The notes under the pieces: generated by a model
The model's database searches: none
What the model was told of the DNA's origin: nothing
Seen by the model: the letters and a program-made list of their open reading frames with translations, nothing else
Assembly: GCF_030376605.1 (NCBI RefSeq)
Contig: NZ_JARRAE010000004.1
Coordinates: forward strand, 124,001-188,000
Origin: Pseudochrobactrum sp. sp1633
GTDB taxonomy: Bacteria > Pseudomonadota > Alphaproteobacteria > Rhizobiales > Rhizobiaceae
Length of the DNA stretch: 64,000 nucleotides
Direction of reading: 5' to 3'
Shown here: one piece after another, positions 26,342 through 35,306 of the stretch
How positions within the stretch are numbered: position 1 is the stretch's first letter
How the letters are laid out: the number at the start of each line of letters is the position of its first letter
Made by a program: the position numbers and the translations under genes

Positions 26342-28954
26342 TTATTCCGCTGCCGCACGATAGAGACGTGCCTCAACCGGAAAACGGACAATGACTGTTG
26401 TGCCCGATGAAGGCGCTGTGCGGATATCAACCGTACCGCCATGCAGTTCTACAAAGCTTTTCACCAGCGACAGGCCAAGCCCTGCACCGCGACGACGACC
26501 GCCATTGCTATGCGACTGGAAGCGTTTGAACACCGTATCCAGCACCTCTTTAGGCATGCCAGGCCCGTTATCGTGGACACTGAACAGAATATGATCGCCG
26601 TCAAGACGCGCATCCAGACCAACAACCGAATTTTCAGGCGCATAATTGGCCGCATTGCTCAGAAGATTGAACAGCACCTGATGCACACGATTGGCATCGC
26701 CCCGGAAGCTGTCCACATCGTCCGCAATATCTACCTGTAATGCTATATTATGCTCGCGCATACGCTCTGCCACGCGCTCACCGGCAGCGGCAACCGCCTC
26801 GCGCACTGGTACATCGCTGACATCCAGCTCCATAATACCGGCATCCACCGTTGCCAGATCCAGAATATCATTCACGATGGTCAGCAGGGTCAGAGATGAT
26901 GTGCTGATATGTTCAACATATTCGCGCTGACGGTTGTTCAGCTCACCAAAGCCCGGTGTCTGCAACAGCTCTGTAAAGCCGATAATATTGGTCAGCGGTG
27001 AGCGCAGCTCATAGGAGACGTGCTGAACGAAATCATTCTTGATCTGGTCAGCCAGTTCCAGCGCTTCGTTCTTGTCTTTCAGCGCACGCTCCACATGCAC
27101 CGTATCCGACACATCCACAAAGGTCAGCATCATCTGACCTTTTGGCAACGGCACAACGGCATAAGACAAGATCGTGCCATTGGACAGTTCCGCTTGCCCC
27201 TGCGTGGCTTCACGCTTATCCGCAAAGCCGGTGACCGCAGAAACGAACTCATCCCAATGGCGGTCGTCTGCCAGTTTTTCGCATTGTTTACGAATGACCG
27301 AAATATGCGTGCCTTCCACGGCAATTGCCGGAGGGAGCGACCACAATTCGGCAAAGGCCGGATTGGACAGGCGAATGCGCCCGTCTGCGCCAAAAACGGC
27401 CACACCTTCCGCAAGATGATCCAGCGTTTCACCCTGAACTTTCATCAAAGTATTATACCGGCTTTCGAGATCGAATTTCTCGGTCATATTCTCGAAAAAC
27501 CATGTCACACCGCCCTGCGGATGCGGATTGGCCACCACGCGCAATGTACGGCTGTCCGGCAAGTGCCACCAATGCTCCTGCGGGTCAACAGCGCGATAAG
27601 CCGACAGCATGGATTCTTTCCAGCGGCGCCATTCCGGCTGCTCCGGCAATTTACCGTCACTGCGCAACCCATCAAACAGCATGGCATTGCTCGGGCGGCT
27701 TTCCAGATAGGCGATATCCAGCGACCATAATTTGGCAAAGGCCTGATTGAAGAATTGCAACTTCATTTCAGGATCAAAAATCGCCACAGCTGTTGAAAGC
27801 TGATCCAGCGTTTCCGCATGGCTACGCAAGGTGCGCTGCAATTCCGCCCGCACCTGCTCCAGATCGCTCATATTAGCTGCAAAACCGGCAGAACCGGCAG
27901 AGCATGAAACCTCCGCCACATCCAGCATATGGCGGTCACCATCGATAACAGTCGCCAAACGGTCGCGGAAAGTCGCAATAGATGCGCCTTGCTGACTGGA
28001 CTGCGCGATTGCTAACTGCTGGGCTGGCTGATGGCTCAGATCGGCAGACAATACACGCTCACGCTCAATCTTCTGACGCGCCTGCTCACCCAGCAGTTCC
28101 CGCCCCTCATGAAGCACCTGATCCAGATCATTCGCACCGACAGCCTGCACATAGGCATTATTCGCCCAGTTCAGACGCCCGTCGATATCGCGAGTCCATA
28201 CCGTCTGATCAAGACGGTTCAGCAGCGCATGAAGCATCGTCAGTGTTTCGGACAGTTCATTATTCTGCGCCTGCAATTGCGCGGCTCTTGCCTGAACACC
28301 ATCAACATTAATAAAGCGGGTGATAGCATAGGCACCGGTTGTCTGTCCCTGCACTTCCAGCATGGTGCCATTATTGGTCTCAACCAGAAAATCAAAAGAG
28401 CGGCCATATTCACGCAGCGATAAAATCGCGCGCTCCAGTGCCACCACGGAATCGGTGCGCAGCCAGCGCCCGAAACTTAAAAACGCGGCCTGATCCTGCG
28501 GCACACCGCTGGCAACCGGCAACTGTCCCAGCACTTCTGTCTGAACATTGTGCTGTGTCGCGCCACGCTTTGCAGGTTCCGCCCCTGCCCAGACCACAAT
28601 ACGCTGATCTTTTAAGTTAAGCAGGGTTTCACTGCGCGTTGCAGCATGGCTGAGATCGGCTACACGTGCGCGTAAAGCTGCATTTTCGCGGTTCACACGG
28701 TTGCGGCTGCGGATAATCCAGCTGACCGACAGAAGAGCGGCACCGGTGACGCCCACAACAATGGCAAATTGCACCACTTCATTCGGACCTAAGGTGCTAC
28801 CACCCGGCATCGGAATACGCCCGATATCATAGCTTTGTGCGAATGCCTGACCTGCTGCCAAAACAGAAGAAAATGAAGCTGTCGCTGCCAGAGCTTTGCG
28901 AAAATTGCGGCCTATTGCAGAGCCTGTATTTCGAAATGAGCCGACACCTGACAT
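26342..28954 (-). CDS. divL: DivL-type PAS histidine-kinase homologue with Tyr in place of the phospho-acceptor His
   Basis: This is an 870-residue membrane-anchored sensor. It has an N-terminal transmembrane segment at about residues 61-81, a short coiled coil, PAS-like domains around 240-300, 380-490 and 505-615, a HisKA dimerisation domain from about 635, and a HATPase domain with 'VHQVLFNLLSNAANYAPE', 'VHDNGPGMPKEV' and 'GAGLGLSLVKSFVELHGG'. The H-box reads 'DFVQHVSYELRSPLTNIIG': the residue normally His is Tyr648. This substitution is the hallmark of DivL, the Caulobacter pseudokinase that controls CckA and so CtrA. It lies between tsaE-amgK and ahcY and probably has its own promoter in the 198-base upstream gap. 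Confidence 0.9.
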   Translation of the reverse strand: MSGVGSFRNTGSAIGRNFRKALAATASFSSVLAAGQAFAQSYDIGRIPMPGGSTLGPNEVVQFAIVVGVTGAALLSVSWIIRSRNRVNRENAALRARVADLSHAATRSETLLNLKDQRIVVWAGAEPAKRGATQHNVQTEVLGQLPVASGVPQDQAAFLSFGRWLRTDSVVALERAILSLREYGRSFDFLVETNNGTMLEVQGQTTGAYAITRFINVDGVQARAAQLQAQNNELSETLTMLHALLNRLDQTVWTRDIDGRLNWANNAYVQAVGANDLDQVLHEGRELLGEQARQKIERERVLSADLSHQPAQQLAIAQSSQQGASIATFRDRLATVIDGDRHMLDVAEVSCSAGSAGFAANMSDLEQVRAELQRTLRSHAETLDQLSTAVAIFDPEMKLQFFNQAFAKLWSLDIAYLESRPSNAMLFDGLRSDGKLPEQPEWRRWKESMLSAYRAVDPQEHWWHLPDSRTLRVVANPHPQGGVTWFFENMTEKFDLESRYNTLMKVQGETLDHLAEGVAVFGADGRIRLSNPAFAELWSLPPAIAVEGTHISVIRKQCEKLADDRHWDEFVSAVTGFADKREATQGQAELSNGTILSYAVVPLPKGQMMLTFVDVSDTVHVERALKDKNEALELADQIKNDFVQHVSYELRSPLTNIIGFTELLQTPGFGELNNRQREYVEHISTSSLTLLTIVNDILDLATVDAGIMELDVSDVPVREAVAAAGERVAERMREHNIALQVDIADDVDSFRGDANRVHQVLFNLLSNAANYAPENSVVGLDARLDGDHILFSVHDNGPGMPKEVLDTVFKRFQSHSNGGRRRGAGLGLSLVKSFVELHGGTVDIRTAPSSGTTVIVRFPVEARLYRAAAE

Positions 28955-29085
28955 GCCTTAATATTCTCCGTCGCAGCATTTGCTGCTTCATAACTGTTTA
29001 AAAATCTGCGCAGAAAATTCTGCCATTATCTTCGAATCATACCACAATACAGCTACAGGGAATCCGTTTGAAGCGCTGCGCGCGC

Positions 29086-29122
29086 AAAAATAAAAGCCGG
29101 AAGAATGTCAATCCTTCCGGCT
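29086..29122 (-). terminator. Terminator of ahcY
   Basis: AGCCGGAAG (29095-29103) pairs with CTTCCGGCT (29114-29122). On the minus strand the stem is followed by TTTTATTTTTG. It lies just after the ahcY stop. Confidence 0.82.
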
Positions 29123-29152
29123 ACAATATGTGGTATGTCGATTAAGTTATAG

Positions 29153-30553
29153 TTAATATCTGTAGTGATCTGACTTGAAAGGCCCCTGTGGTGTCACGCC
29201 GATATATGCAGCCTGTTCCTCAGAAAGCACAGTCAGTTTAACGCCAAGCTTGGCCAGATGCAGACGAGCGACCTTTTCATCAAGGTGCTTCGGCAGCACA
29301 TAGACTTCGTTTTTGTAAGTCTCACCACGAGTGAACAGCTCGATCTGACCCAGCACCTGATTGGTGAAAGAGGCAGACATCACAAAGCTCGGATGACCGG
29401 TCGCATTGCCGAGATTGAGCAGACGGCCTTCAGACAGCAGGATCAGACGTTTATCATCCGGGAAGGTGATCATATCGACCTGCGGCTTGATATTCGTCCA
29501 TTTCAGATTGCGCAGAGCGCCGACCTGAATCTCATTATCAAAATGGCCGATATTGCCGACAATCACCATGTCTTTCATCTTGCGCATATGCTCGATGGTG
29601 ATGACATCTTTATTGCCGGTTGTGGTGATGACAATATCTGCATCCGCTGCGGCATCGTCCAAGGTCACCACTTCAAAACCATCCATCGCTGCTTGCAAAG
29701 CGCAGATCGGATCAACTTCCGTAACCTTCACGCGCGCACCGGCACCCAGCAGTGACTGGGCAGAACCCTTGCCCACATCACCATAGCCACAGACAACAGC
29801 TACCTTACCGGCCATCATCACATCGGTGCCGCGGCGGATACCGTCCACCAGCGATTCCTTGCAGCCGTATTTATTGTCGAATTTCGATTTGGTTACACTG
29901 TCATTGACGTTAATGGCAGGGAAAGGCAGCTGACCGGAGCGCTGCAACTGGTAAAGACGGTTTACACCGGTGGTGGTTTCTTCTGTCACGCCTTTCAGCG
30001 CCGCACGCTGGCGGGTGAAAAAGCCCGGCGTTTCCCCCATGCGCTTTTTGATCTGGGCGAAGAGGATTTCCTCTTCTTCACTGCCCGGTTTAGACAGCAC
30101 ATCTTCACCAGCCTCGGCACGGGCTCCGATCAGAATATACATGGTGGCATCGCCGCCATCATCGAGGATCAGATTAGAAGGCTCACCGTCCGGCCACTGG
30201 AAAATTTTATCCGTATAGGTCCAATATTCTTCCAGTGTTTCGCCCTTAATTGCAAAAACCGGTGTGCCTTCAGCTGCAATTGCCGCCGCCGCATGATCCT
30301 GTGTCGAGAAAATATTGCACGACGCCCAACGCACTTCCGCACCCAGCGCCTGAAGTGTTTCAATCAGTACGGCAGTCTGAATAGTCATGTGCAGGGAGCC
30401 GGAAATCCGTGCACCCTTCAATGTCTGTTTCGGCCCGAATTCCTCACGCGATGCCATCAAACCCGGCATTTCTGTTTCCGCAATGACAATCTCTTTGCGT
30501 CCCCAGTCAGCCAGACTGATATCCTTGATGATATATTCTCCCGATACAGACAT
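29153..30553 (-). CDS. ahcY: Adenosylhomocysteinase (S-adenosyl-L-homocysteine hydrolase)
   Basis: This NAD-dependent enzyme splits S-adenosylhomocysteine to adenosine and homocysteine, closing the methylation cycle. It has 466 residues, the standard length for the bacterial enzyme. Visible hallmarks are '[20 protein letters not shown]', the NAD-binding '[20 protein letters not shown]', '[20 protein letters not shown]' and the C-terminal '[10 protein letters not shown]'. The ATG at 30553 has GGAG 5 bases upstream; a GTG two codons earlier is also in frame but lies inside that ribosome-binding site. It is flanked by terminators on both sides, so it is monocistronic. Confidence 0.98.
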   Translation of the reverse strand: MSVSGEYIIKDISLADWGRKEIVIAETEMPGLMASREEFGPKQTLKGARISGSLHMTIQTAVLIETLQALGAEVRWASCNIFSTQDHAAAAIAAEGTPVFAIKGETLEEYWTYTDKIFQWPDGEPSNLILDDGGDATMYILIGARAEAGEDVLSKPGSEEEEILFAQIKKRMGETPGFFTRQRAALKGVTEETTTGVNRLYQLQRSGQLPFPAINVNDSVTKSKFDNKYGCKESLVDGIRRGTDVMMAGKVAVVCGYGDVGKGSAQSLLGAGARVKVTEVDPICALQAAMDGFEVVTLDDAAADADIVITTTGNKDVITIEHMRKMKDMVIVGNIGHFDNEIQVGALRNLKWTNIKPQVDMITFPDDKRLILLSEGRLLNLGNATGHPSFVMSASFTNQVLGQIELFTRGETYKNEVYVLPKHLDEKVARLHLAKLGVKLTVLSEEQAAYIGVTPQGPFKSDHYRY

Positions 30554-30672
30554 CTGCACTCCGCTTTCAGCTGTTACAATTTCATCTGAAAAGATTTGTA
30601 GCAGATCAAGGAAGAGCGCTCAAATAAAATATAAGGCAATCTTTATATCTTTATGTAACCTGAGCCAGCCAA

Positions 30673-30703
30673 TAAAAAAGCACCGGAAAACCGGTGCTTT
30701 TTT
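30673..30703 (-). terminator. Terminator after ptsH
   Basis: AAAAAAGCACCGG and CCGGTGCTTTTTT form a perfect stem with an AAAA loop. The T-run on the minus strand fits termination of the EIIA-HPr transcript; the hairpin is symmetric. Confidence 0.88.
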
Positions 30704-30722
30704 GCGTTTCATATGGGAGAAT

Positions 30723-31034
30723 TCAGCATTCTTCGCCGAATTTATCACCGACCAGCTGCTCCAGAGCATCAAGAACTGCTGCCGCCTCAACGCCGCAGGC
30801 GCTGACTTCAATGCAACATCCCGGAGATGCCGCAAGCATCATCAGCCCCATGATAGATGTGCCGCCAACACTCATGCCGTCTTTCTCAACACGAACATGC
30901 GCATTAAAACTATCTACCAATTGCACAAATTTAGCTGAAGCCCGCGCGTGCAAGCCGCGCTTGTTCACAATCGTGAGCGTCCGGCTTTCCGCCTTATCAG
31001 GCTCATAACACCCGCTGACCGCAATCTGAGCCAT
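30723..31034 (-). CDS. ptsH: Phosphocarrier protein HPr
   Basis: This 103-residue HPr carries the phosphotransfer His in 'KRGLHARASAKFVQ' (about residue 29) and the regulatory Ser in 'GGTSIMGLMMLAA', the site HprK would phosphorylate. A 17-residue N-terminal extension precedes the normal HPr start. It belongs to the alphaproteobacterial partial PTS, which has a regulatory rather than a sugar-transport role. EIIA-Man lies just upstream and hprK/chvG/chvI beyond, the conserved order chvI-chvG-hprK-EIIA-HPr. Confidence 0.95.
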   Translation of the reverse strand: MAQIAVSGCYEPDKAESRTLTIVNKRGLHARASAKFVQLVDSFNAHVRVEKDGMSVGGTSIMGLMMLAASPGCCIEVSACGVEAAAVLDALEQLVGDKFGEEC

Positions 31035-31047
31035 ATTTTGCTTTCCC

Positions 31048-31133
31048 GTCAGGTCTGACTTGTTAAGTCAGCACCTGATTTTGTTATTTACTCGTCAGTA
31101 TCAGACTTAATTACTTGCTAGTCAGTACCTGAC
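31048..31133. repeat. Imperfect 27-bp tandem repeat duplicating the 3' end of the EIIA gene
   Basis: GTCAGNNNCTGAC-like dyads start at 31067, 31094 and 31121, exactly 27 bases apart, with a further copy at 31048 (19 bases away). Read on the minus strand in the EIIA frame, each 27-base unit encodes about SQVLTSK and then a stop: SQVLTSK-stop, SLILTSK-stop, NQVLT-stop. The first unit is the real C-terminus of EIIA; the others lie in the EIIA-ptsH gap. The dyad could also form small hairpins in the mRNA. Confidence 0.75.
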
Positions 31134-31512
31134 TGGCAACATTAATATATTTACGGCCGGCATCCTGCGCCTCGCGCAAAGATGCTTCCATATCATCGGA
31201 CTGGCGTATACTTGTCAGCTTGATCAGCATTGGCAGATTAACGCCTGCGATCACTTCAACTCTGCCTGCATCCAGAACCGAGATTGCCAGATTTGAAGGT
31301 GTACCGCCAAACATATCGGTCAGAATGATAACACCCTGCCCCTGATCAGCCTTGCTCACCGCCGCGACAATATCTTCACGACGTTTTTCCATATCATCAT
31401 CGGCACCGATACATACGGTTTCGAAATTTTCCTGAGGGCCGACAACATGCTCAACAGCATGGTGAAACTCTTCGGCCAGCCTTCCGTGCGTAACAAGCAC
31501 GAGTCCGATCAT
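31111..31512 (-). CDS. PTS EIIA component, mannose/fructose family (regulatory)
   Basis: This 133-residue single EIIA-Man domain has its active-site His in 'VLVTHGRLAEEFHHAVEHVV' (about residue 9) and the downstream 'VIILTDMFGGTPSNLAISVL' motif. It would receive phosphate from HPr. No EIIB/C/D genes are present, so sugar uptake is unlikely; in rhizobia this protein (often called ManX) has a signalling role. The last codons form the first unit of a 27-base tandem repeat that continues into the gap before ptsH. The 76-base gap makes co-transcription with ptsH likely. Confidence 0.94.
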   Translation of the reverse strand: MIGLVLVTHGRLAEEFHHAVEHVVGPQENFETVCIGADDDMEKRREDIVAAVSKADQGQGVIILTDMFGGTPSNLAISVLDAGRVEVIAGVNLPMLIKLTSIRQSDDMEASLREAQDAGRKYINVASQVLTSK

Positions 31513-31710
31513 TATTAAACTGCTCCCGCTGGTCGCTTTTCCATTGTCGCGCTCACAATATAAAAGCCTGTAAGCTATATCTGAACCACAGATTCAAACA
31601 TTTATCCGTTAAAACACAAAACCGTAGCCGATATTGCCTGAATTTCAGCTCAGATTTTCAATATTGACCCAGACCTTCTATGTTGGCACCGAGAATAATG
31701 AGTGCAAGCA

Positions 31711-31735
31711 AAAAATAAAGCCCCTCGCGGCTTTC
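31711..31735 (-). terminator. Possible terminator after hprK
   Basis: On the minus strand GAAAGCC-GCGAGG-GGCTTTATTTTTTGC forms a 6-bp stem followed by a T-rich tract, about 65 bases after the hprK stop. It is a shorter stem than the other terminators here, so confidence is moderate. Confidence 0.55.
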
Positions 31736-31799
31736 GTCGGTTATGCCGCACTGAAACACATATTTTTATTATAAATCAGTCGTTAAAAAATCTTGTATT

Positions 31800-32282
31800 T
31801 TAGACAGATTTGCTGCTGCCCCAGCGTTTCATAAATAAAGTGGCTTCAATTGCCCGTGCACATTGCAGCGAATCGCAATCGCCAGCCAGCGCCGGTAATG
31901 TCAGAACAGGCAGCATAAGACCTACCAGCTCACGTTTTTCATCTGTCGGATAACGCGGCGCTTTATCTGCTGTCAGCAGCTCTACCAATAAATTGATTTC
32001 AGCCTGCGGTTGATACGACACTTCAAACAAGCCGGCACCACGAATTTCAACCGCACCGGCAATCGCATCAGGTGCTGAAGCAATCAGGTTCCCGTTTTCC
32101 GTGCTGATAATTGTCTGATCATCGGAAATCAGCATCCCCACGCGCCCGTTCTGATGGGCGCGCTCGATCAGGGTCAGCGCCAGAGATGATTTGCCTGAAC
32201 CGGAAGCCCCGCACAGTAAAATGCCAAAAGAGCCAAGAACCAGAGACGTCGCGTGAAACACAAAACCTTCAGGATTATTCAT
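31800..32282 (-). CDS. hprK: HPr kinase/phosphorylase, short alphaproteobacterial form
   Basis: This 160-residue protein consists of only the C-terminal kinase domain of HprK. The P-loop is 'ILLCGASGSGKSSLALTLIE', followed by 'VGMLISDDQTI' and the HprK signature 'IEIRGAGLFEVSYQ'-like stretch ('VEIRGAGLFEVSYQPQAEIN'). The N-terminal domain of Firmicute HprK is absent, as is usual in alphaproteobacteria. It would phosphorylate HPr on the regulatory Ser. The ATG at 32282 has a GGAG upstream; an in-frame extension to 32378 overlaps chvG and is not supported. It is 22 bases after chvG and very likely co-transcribed with chvI-chvG. Confidence 0.93.
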   Translation of the reverse strand: MNNPEGFVFHATSLVLGSFGILLCGASGSGKSSLALTLIERAHQNGRVGMLISDDQTIISTENGNLIASAPDAIAGAVEIRGAGLFEVSYQPQAEINLLVELLTADKAPRYPTDEKRELVGLMLPVLTLPALAGDCDSLQCARAIEATLFMKRWGSSKSV

Positions 32283-32304
32283 GTGTTTCTCCGTTCTTTG
32301 TGAT

Positions 32305-34146
32305 TCAATTTTCCGTATTCTGTGCCGTCTGCCCGCGTTGACGCTTCGTATTTTCCGGCAATTCCGCAGGCAATTCAATCAGGAAACGTGCGCCCAGCCA
32401 ATGCTCGGGATTTTCAGGATCCAGAATATTCGATGCTGTCAGTGTGCCGCCATGCGCTTCAATAATCTGCCGGCTGATTGACAGCCCCAGACCTGAATTC
32501 TGCCCAAAGGCTTCCGAGGACGGACGATCCGTATAGAAACGCTCAAAAATACGTTCAATATTTTCAGCGCCAATTCCGGGTCCGTTATCCTCAACAGTCA
32601 CCTGAATTTTTGCACCCTTATGTTTCAGAAAAATTCTGATTTCACCATTATCTTCCGGCACAAAGCTACGGGCGTTTTCAATCAGGTTCGATACAACCTG
32701 ACCAATGCGCAGATCATGTCCGGGCAGATAAAAGCCTTTTGCACCGCTCGGCAGCTTACCTATATCCAGCAGGATTTTTGTGCCGACTTTGTTACGCCGC
32801 ACTTCTCTGGCCGCCGCAACAATATTATTGAGCAATGCCTGCATATCCACCCGATCCGTATGTTCACGGGCAAGCTCGGCATCCAGACGCGATGCATCGG
32901 AAATATCAGTGATCAGACGATCTAAACGCCGCACATCATGCTGGATAACCTCCAGAAGACGGTTTTTCGCACTATCTGTCTTCGCAAGCGGCAAGGTTTC
33001 AACCGCACTGCGCAAAGAAGTCAGCGGGTTTTTCAGCTCATGGCTGACATCTGCCGCGAAGCTCTCAATAGCTTCAATACGTGCATAAAGTGCATCCGTC
33101 ATATCACGGATAGACGTGGAAAGATGTCCGACCTCATCCTGACGATCAGAATAATCCGGAATTTCCACACGGCCTTTAATCCCGTGGCGCACACGATCAG
33201 CGGCTTCAGACAATCGGCGTAACGGATTAGCGATAGTTGACGCCAGAAACAGCGACAGGATCACCATAACCAGCGACACAACAACAAAGACGCGCAGGAT
33301 CGCATTGCGTTCACCGCGAACAATCTTGTCAATGTCTCCGCCCTCGGTCGACATCAGCAACACGCCGAGCACCGCACGGTAGCGCTGGATCGGCACGGCA
33401 ACCGACACGACCAGCTCACCTTTTTCATTGCGACGCTGTGCCTTGCCGGATGAACCGGTCAGAGCCGTAATCACTTCCGGATAAACCGAACCATTCCCGC
33501 CTGGTTGTTCCTGATAAAGCGGCAAACTGTTGCGGTTGATCAGATTGTTGAACCACGTGCTGATACGGTCACCGAAACCGCGGTCATCTTCATCCAGATC
33601 CGGCAAATCATAGCTCAAAACCTGCCCGCGCGAATAGAGATGGCGCGAATCCAGCAGGATATTGGCATTATTATCGTAGATGCGCGCGCGCGTACTGGTC
33701 GGAGAAATCAGTGTGCGCAGCAGAGGTGCCACTTTTTCCGGATTGATCGGAAACTCCCAGTTGTCCGGTGAATCCGGTGATGGGGTAATGCTCTGTCCGG
33801 CCTGCAGTTCCAGCAGTTTATCCGGATCAATCATAATCGAATTGGTATCAACACTTGCCGATGAGGCAATGGAAGCCGCAATAATTTTACCCTGCGTCAG
33901 AAGACTTTCGATCTTCGCATCCACCAGTCCATCACGAAACTGGTTGAGATACATGATCCCCGAAACCAGCACCGCAAGGGCTGCAAGATTGAGAAACAGA
34001 ATACGCTTGGTCAGACTGGAAAACACATAATTTCCCAATGTCCGGCGAACCGGAGAAAACAGGCGTCGCCAGACAAGCGAACGCTGACGGCGCGCAAGAC
34101 GCTCTTTGCGACGCAATGTGCTTCTGTTTTCAGTTTCAGCGACCAT
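32305..34146 (-). CDS. chvG: Sensor histidine kinase ChvG/BvrS/ExoS
   Basis: This is a 613-residue membrane sensor. A basic N-terminus leads into a first transmembrane helix at about residues 45-65 ('RILFLNLAALAVLVSGIMYL'), then a large periplasmic domain, a second helix near 280-300, HAMP, and a HisKA domain with 'FAADVSHELKNPLTSLRSAV' containing the phospho-His. The HATPase domain has 'DNGPGIGAENIERIFERFY' and 'SGLGLSISRQIIEAHGG'. It is the partner of ChvI; in Brucella, Agrobacterium and Sinorhizobium the pair controls envelope composition, acid response and host interaction. It lies between chvI and hprK. Confidence 0.96.
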   Translation of the reverse strand: MVAETENRSTLRRKERLARRQRSLVWRRLFSPVRRTLGNYVFSSLTKRILFLNLAALAVLVSGIMYLNQFRDGLVDAKIESLLTQGKIIAASIASSASVDTNSIMIDPDKLLELQAGQSITPSPDSPDNWEFPINPEKVAPLLRTLISPTSTRARIYDNNANILLDSRHLYSRGQVLSYDLPDLDEDDRGFGDRISTWFNNLINRNSLPLYQEQPGGNGSVYPEVITALTGSSGKAQRRNEKGELVVSVAVPIQRYRAVLGVLLMSTEGGDIDKIVRGERNAILRVFVVVSLVMVILSLFLASTIANPLRRLSEAADRVRHGIKGRVEIPDYSDRQDEVGHLSTSIRDMTDALYARIEAIESFAADVSHELKNPLTSLRSAVETLPLAKTDSAKNRLLEVIQHDVRRLDRLITDISDASRLDAELAREHTDRVDMQALLNNIVAAAREVRRNKVGTKILLDIGKLPSGAKGFYLPGHDLRIGQVVSNLIENARSFVPEDNGEIRIFLKHKGAKIQVTVEDNGPGIGAENIERIFERFYTDRPSSEAFGQNSGLGLSISRQIIEAHGGTLTASNILDPENPEHWLGARFLIELPAELPENTKRQRGQTAQNTEN

Positions 34147-34274
34147 TGAGGATGATCTGTTCCTTCAGCAAACAAGACAGAGCGGTTATGCGATGCATTA
34201 TAACCGCTCCGTGCTTTTTATATCAGCTATATTTGTGAGCTTTACGCTTCGTGCTTTCTTATATTGCGAAGCGG

Positions 34275-34994
34275 TTACGCTTCGCGGAAGCGATAGCCAA
34301 CACCGTAAAGCGTCTCAATCATTTCAAAATCATCATCAACAACTTTGAACTTCTTACGCAGGCGCTTGATATGACTGTCGATCGTGCGGTCATCCACATA
34401 GACCTGCTCGTCATAGGCCGCATCCATCAACGCATCGCGGCTTTTAACAACACCCGGGCGCTGTGCCAATGAGTGCAGGATCAGAAATTCGGTGACTGTG
34501 AGTGTGACCGGCTCGCCCTTCCATGTGCAGGTATGGCGTTCCTGATCCATTTCCAGCTGACCGCGCTGCAAAGATTTTGTCGGCTGTCCCGGATTTTTAA
34601 CCGCACCCTCTCGGGCAGCTACACGGCGCAGTACCGCTTTAACACGCTCAACCAGCAAACGCTGGGAGAACGGCTTGGTAATAAAATCATCCGCACCCAT
34701 TTTCAGGCCGAATAATTCATCAATCTCATCATCTTTCGATGTCAGGAAGATCACCGGCAGATCAGATTTCTGGCGCAGGCGGCGGAGCAGCTCCATACCA
34801 TCCATACGCGGCATTTTAATATCAAAAATTGCAAGATTTGGCGGACGTGCCATCAGACCATCAAGCGCTGAAGCGCCGTCTGTATAGGTCTCGACCCGAT
34901 AGCCTTCCGACTCCAGAGCAATGGAAACAGAAGTCAGGATATTGCGATCATCATCTACAAGCGCAATGGTCTGTGTTACCGGAACTTCCCTCAT
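34275..34994 (-). CDS. chvI: Response regulator ChvI/BvrR (OmpR family)
   Basis: This 239-residue response regulator has a receiver domain with '[20 protein letters not shown]', the phospho-acceptor Asp in '[18 protein letters not shown]', '[20 protein letters not shown]' and the Lys of 'ITKPFS'. An OmpR-type winged helix follows ('[20 protein letters not shown]', '[18 protein letters not shown]'). I use the ATG at 34994, preceded by GAGGAG; the frame's TTG at 35012 is a poor alternative. A small hairpin (GCGAAGCG-GTTA-CGCTTCGC, 34266-34285) spans the stop codon. It is divergent from pckA. Confidence 0.97.
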   Translation of the reverse strand: MREVPVTQTIALVDDDRNILTSVSIALESEGYRVETYTDGASALDGLMARPPNLAIFDIKMPRMDGMELLRRLRQKSDLPVIFLTSKDDEIDELFGLKMGADDFITKPFSQRLLVERVKAVLRRVAAREGAVKNPGQPTKSLQRGQLEMDQERHTCTWKGEPVTLTVTEFLILHSLAQRPGVVKSRDALMDAAYDEQVYVDDRTIDSHIKRLRKKFKVVDDDFEMIETLYGVGYRFREA

Positions 34995-35306
34995 CAGGTC
35001 GCTTCTCCTCAATTATCTTCAACGATCATTCTTTATATAGCACGTCTTTTAAGCAGGACAAATTAAGTACAAAGTAAGGCGAGACGGCTTTCTCTCATGC
35101 TTTACCTGCAATTTATGTCCGCAACAGATGCCTTCCTTATGTGGATAGTCGTAAAATAAATTGCCATATAACCGATTTAAAAAAATTTAAAAAAATTTTA
35201 AACGATTAAAGATTTGAAATTGTCTCGCTAATCTGGTTGTGACTTTGCCTTAGCGCGGAGAGAAAATGCGCTGTCGACCAACCACTAAAAACTGCGAGTG
35301 AAAATT
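34995..35306. promoter_or_regulatory. Divergent promoter region, chvI / pckA
   Basis: These 312 bases are between divergent genes. The part nearest pckA (about 35155-35225) is markedly A/T-rich with repeated TTTAAAAAAATTTAAA tracts, unusual for this window and compatible with a strong or curved promoter. I could not fix the -35/-10 boxes or a ChvI binding site by eye. No RNA gene is visible. Confidence 0.5.

Noticed and set aside
28955-29152. Possible RNA gene in the divL-ahcY gap
   Set aside because: A short TTCGAATC resembles a tRNA T-loop, but no acceptor, D-loop or anticodon arm can be built around it.
32283-32378. N-terminal extension of HprK
   Set aside because: It overlaps chvG, has no Shine-Dalgarno, and the extra 32 residues (Arg-rich) do not match HprK; ATG 32282 with GGAG is better.
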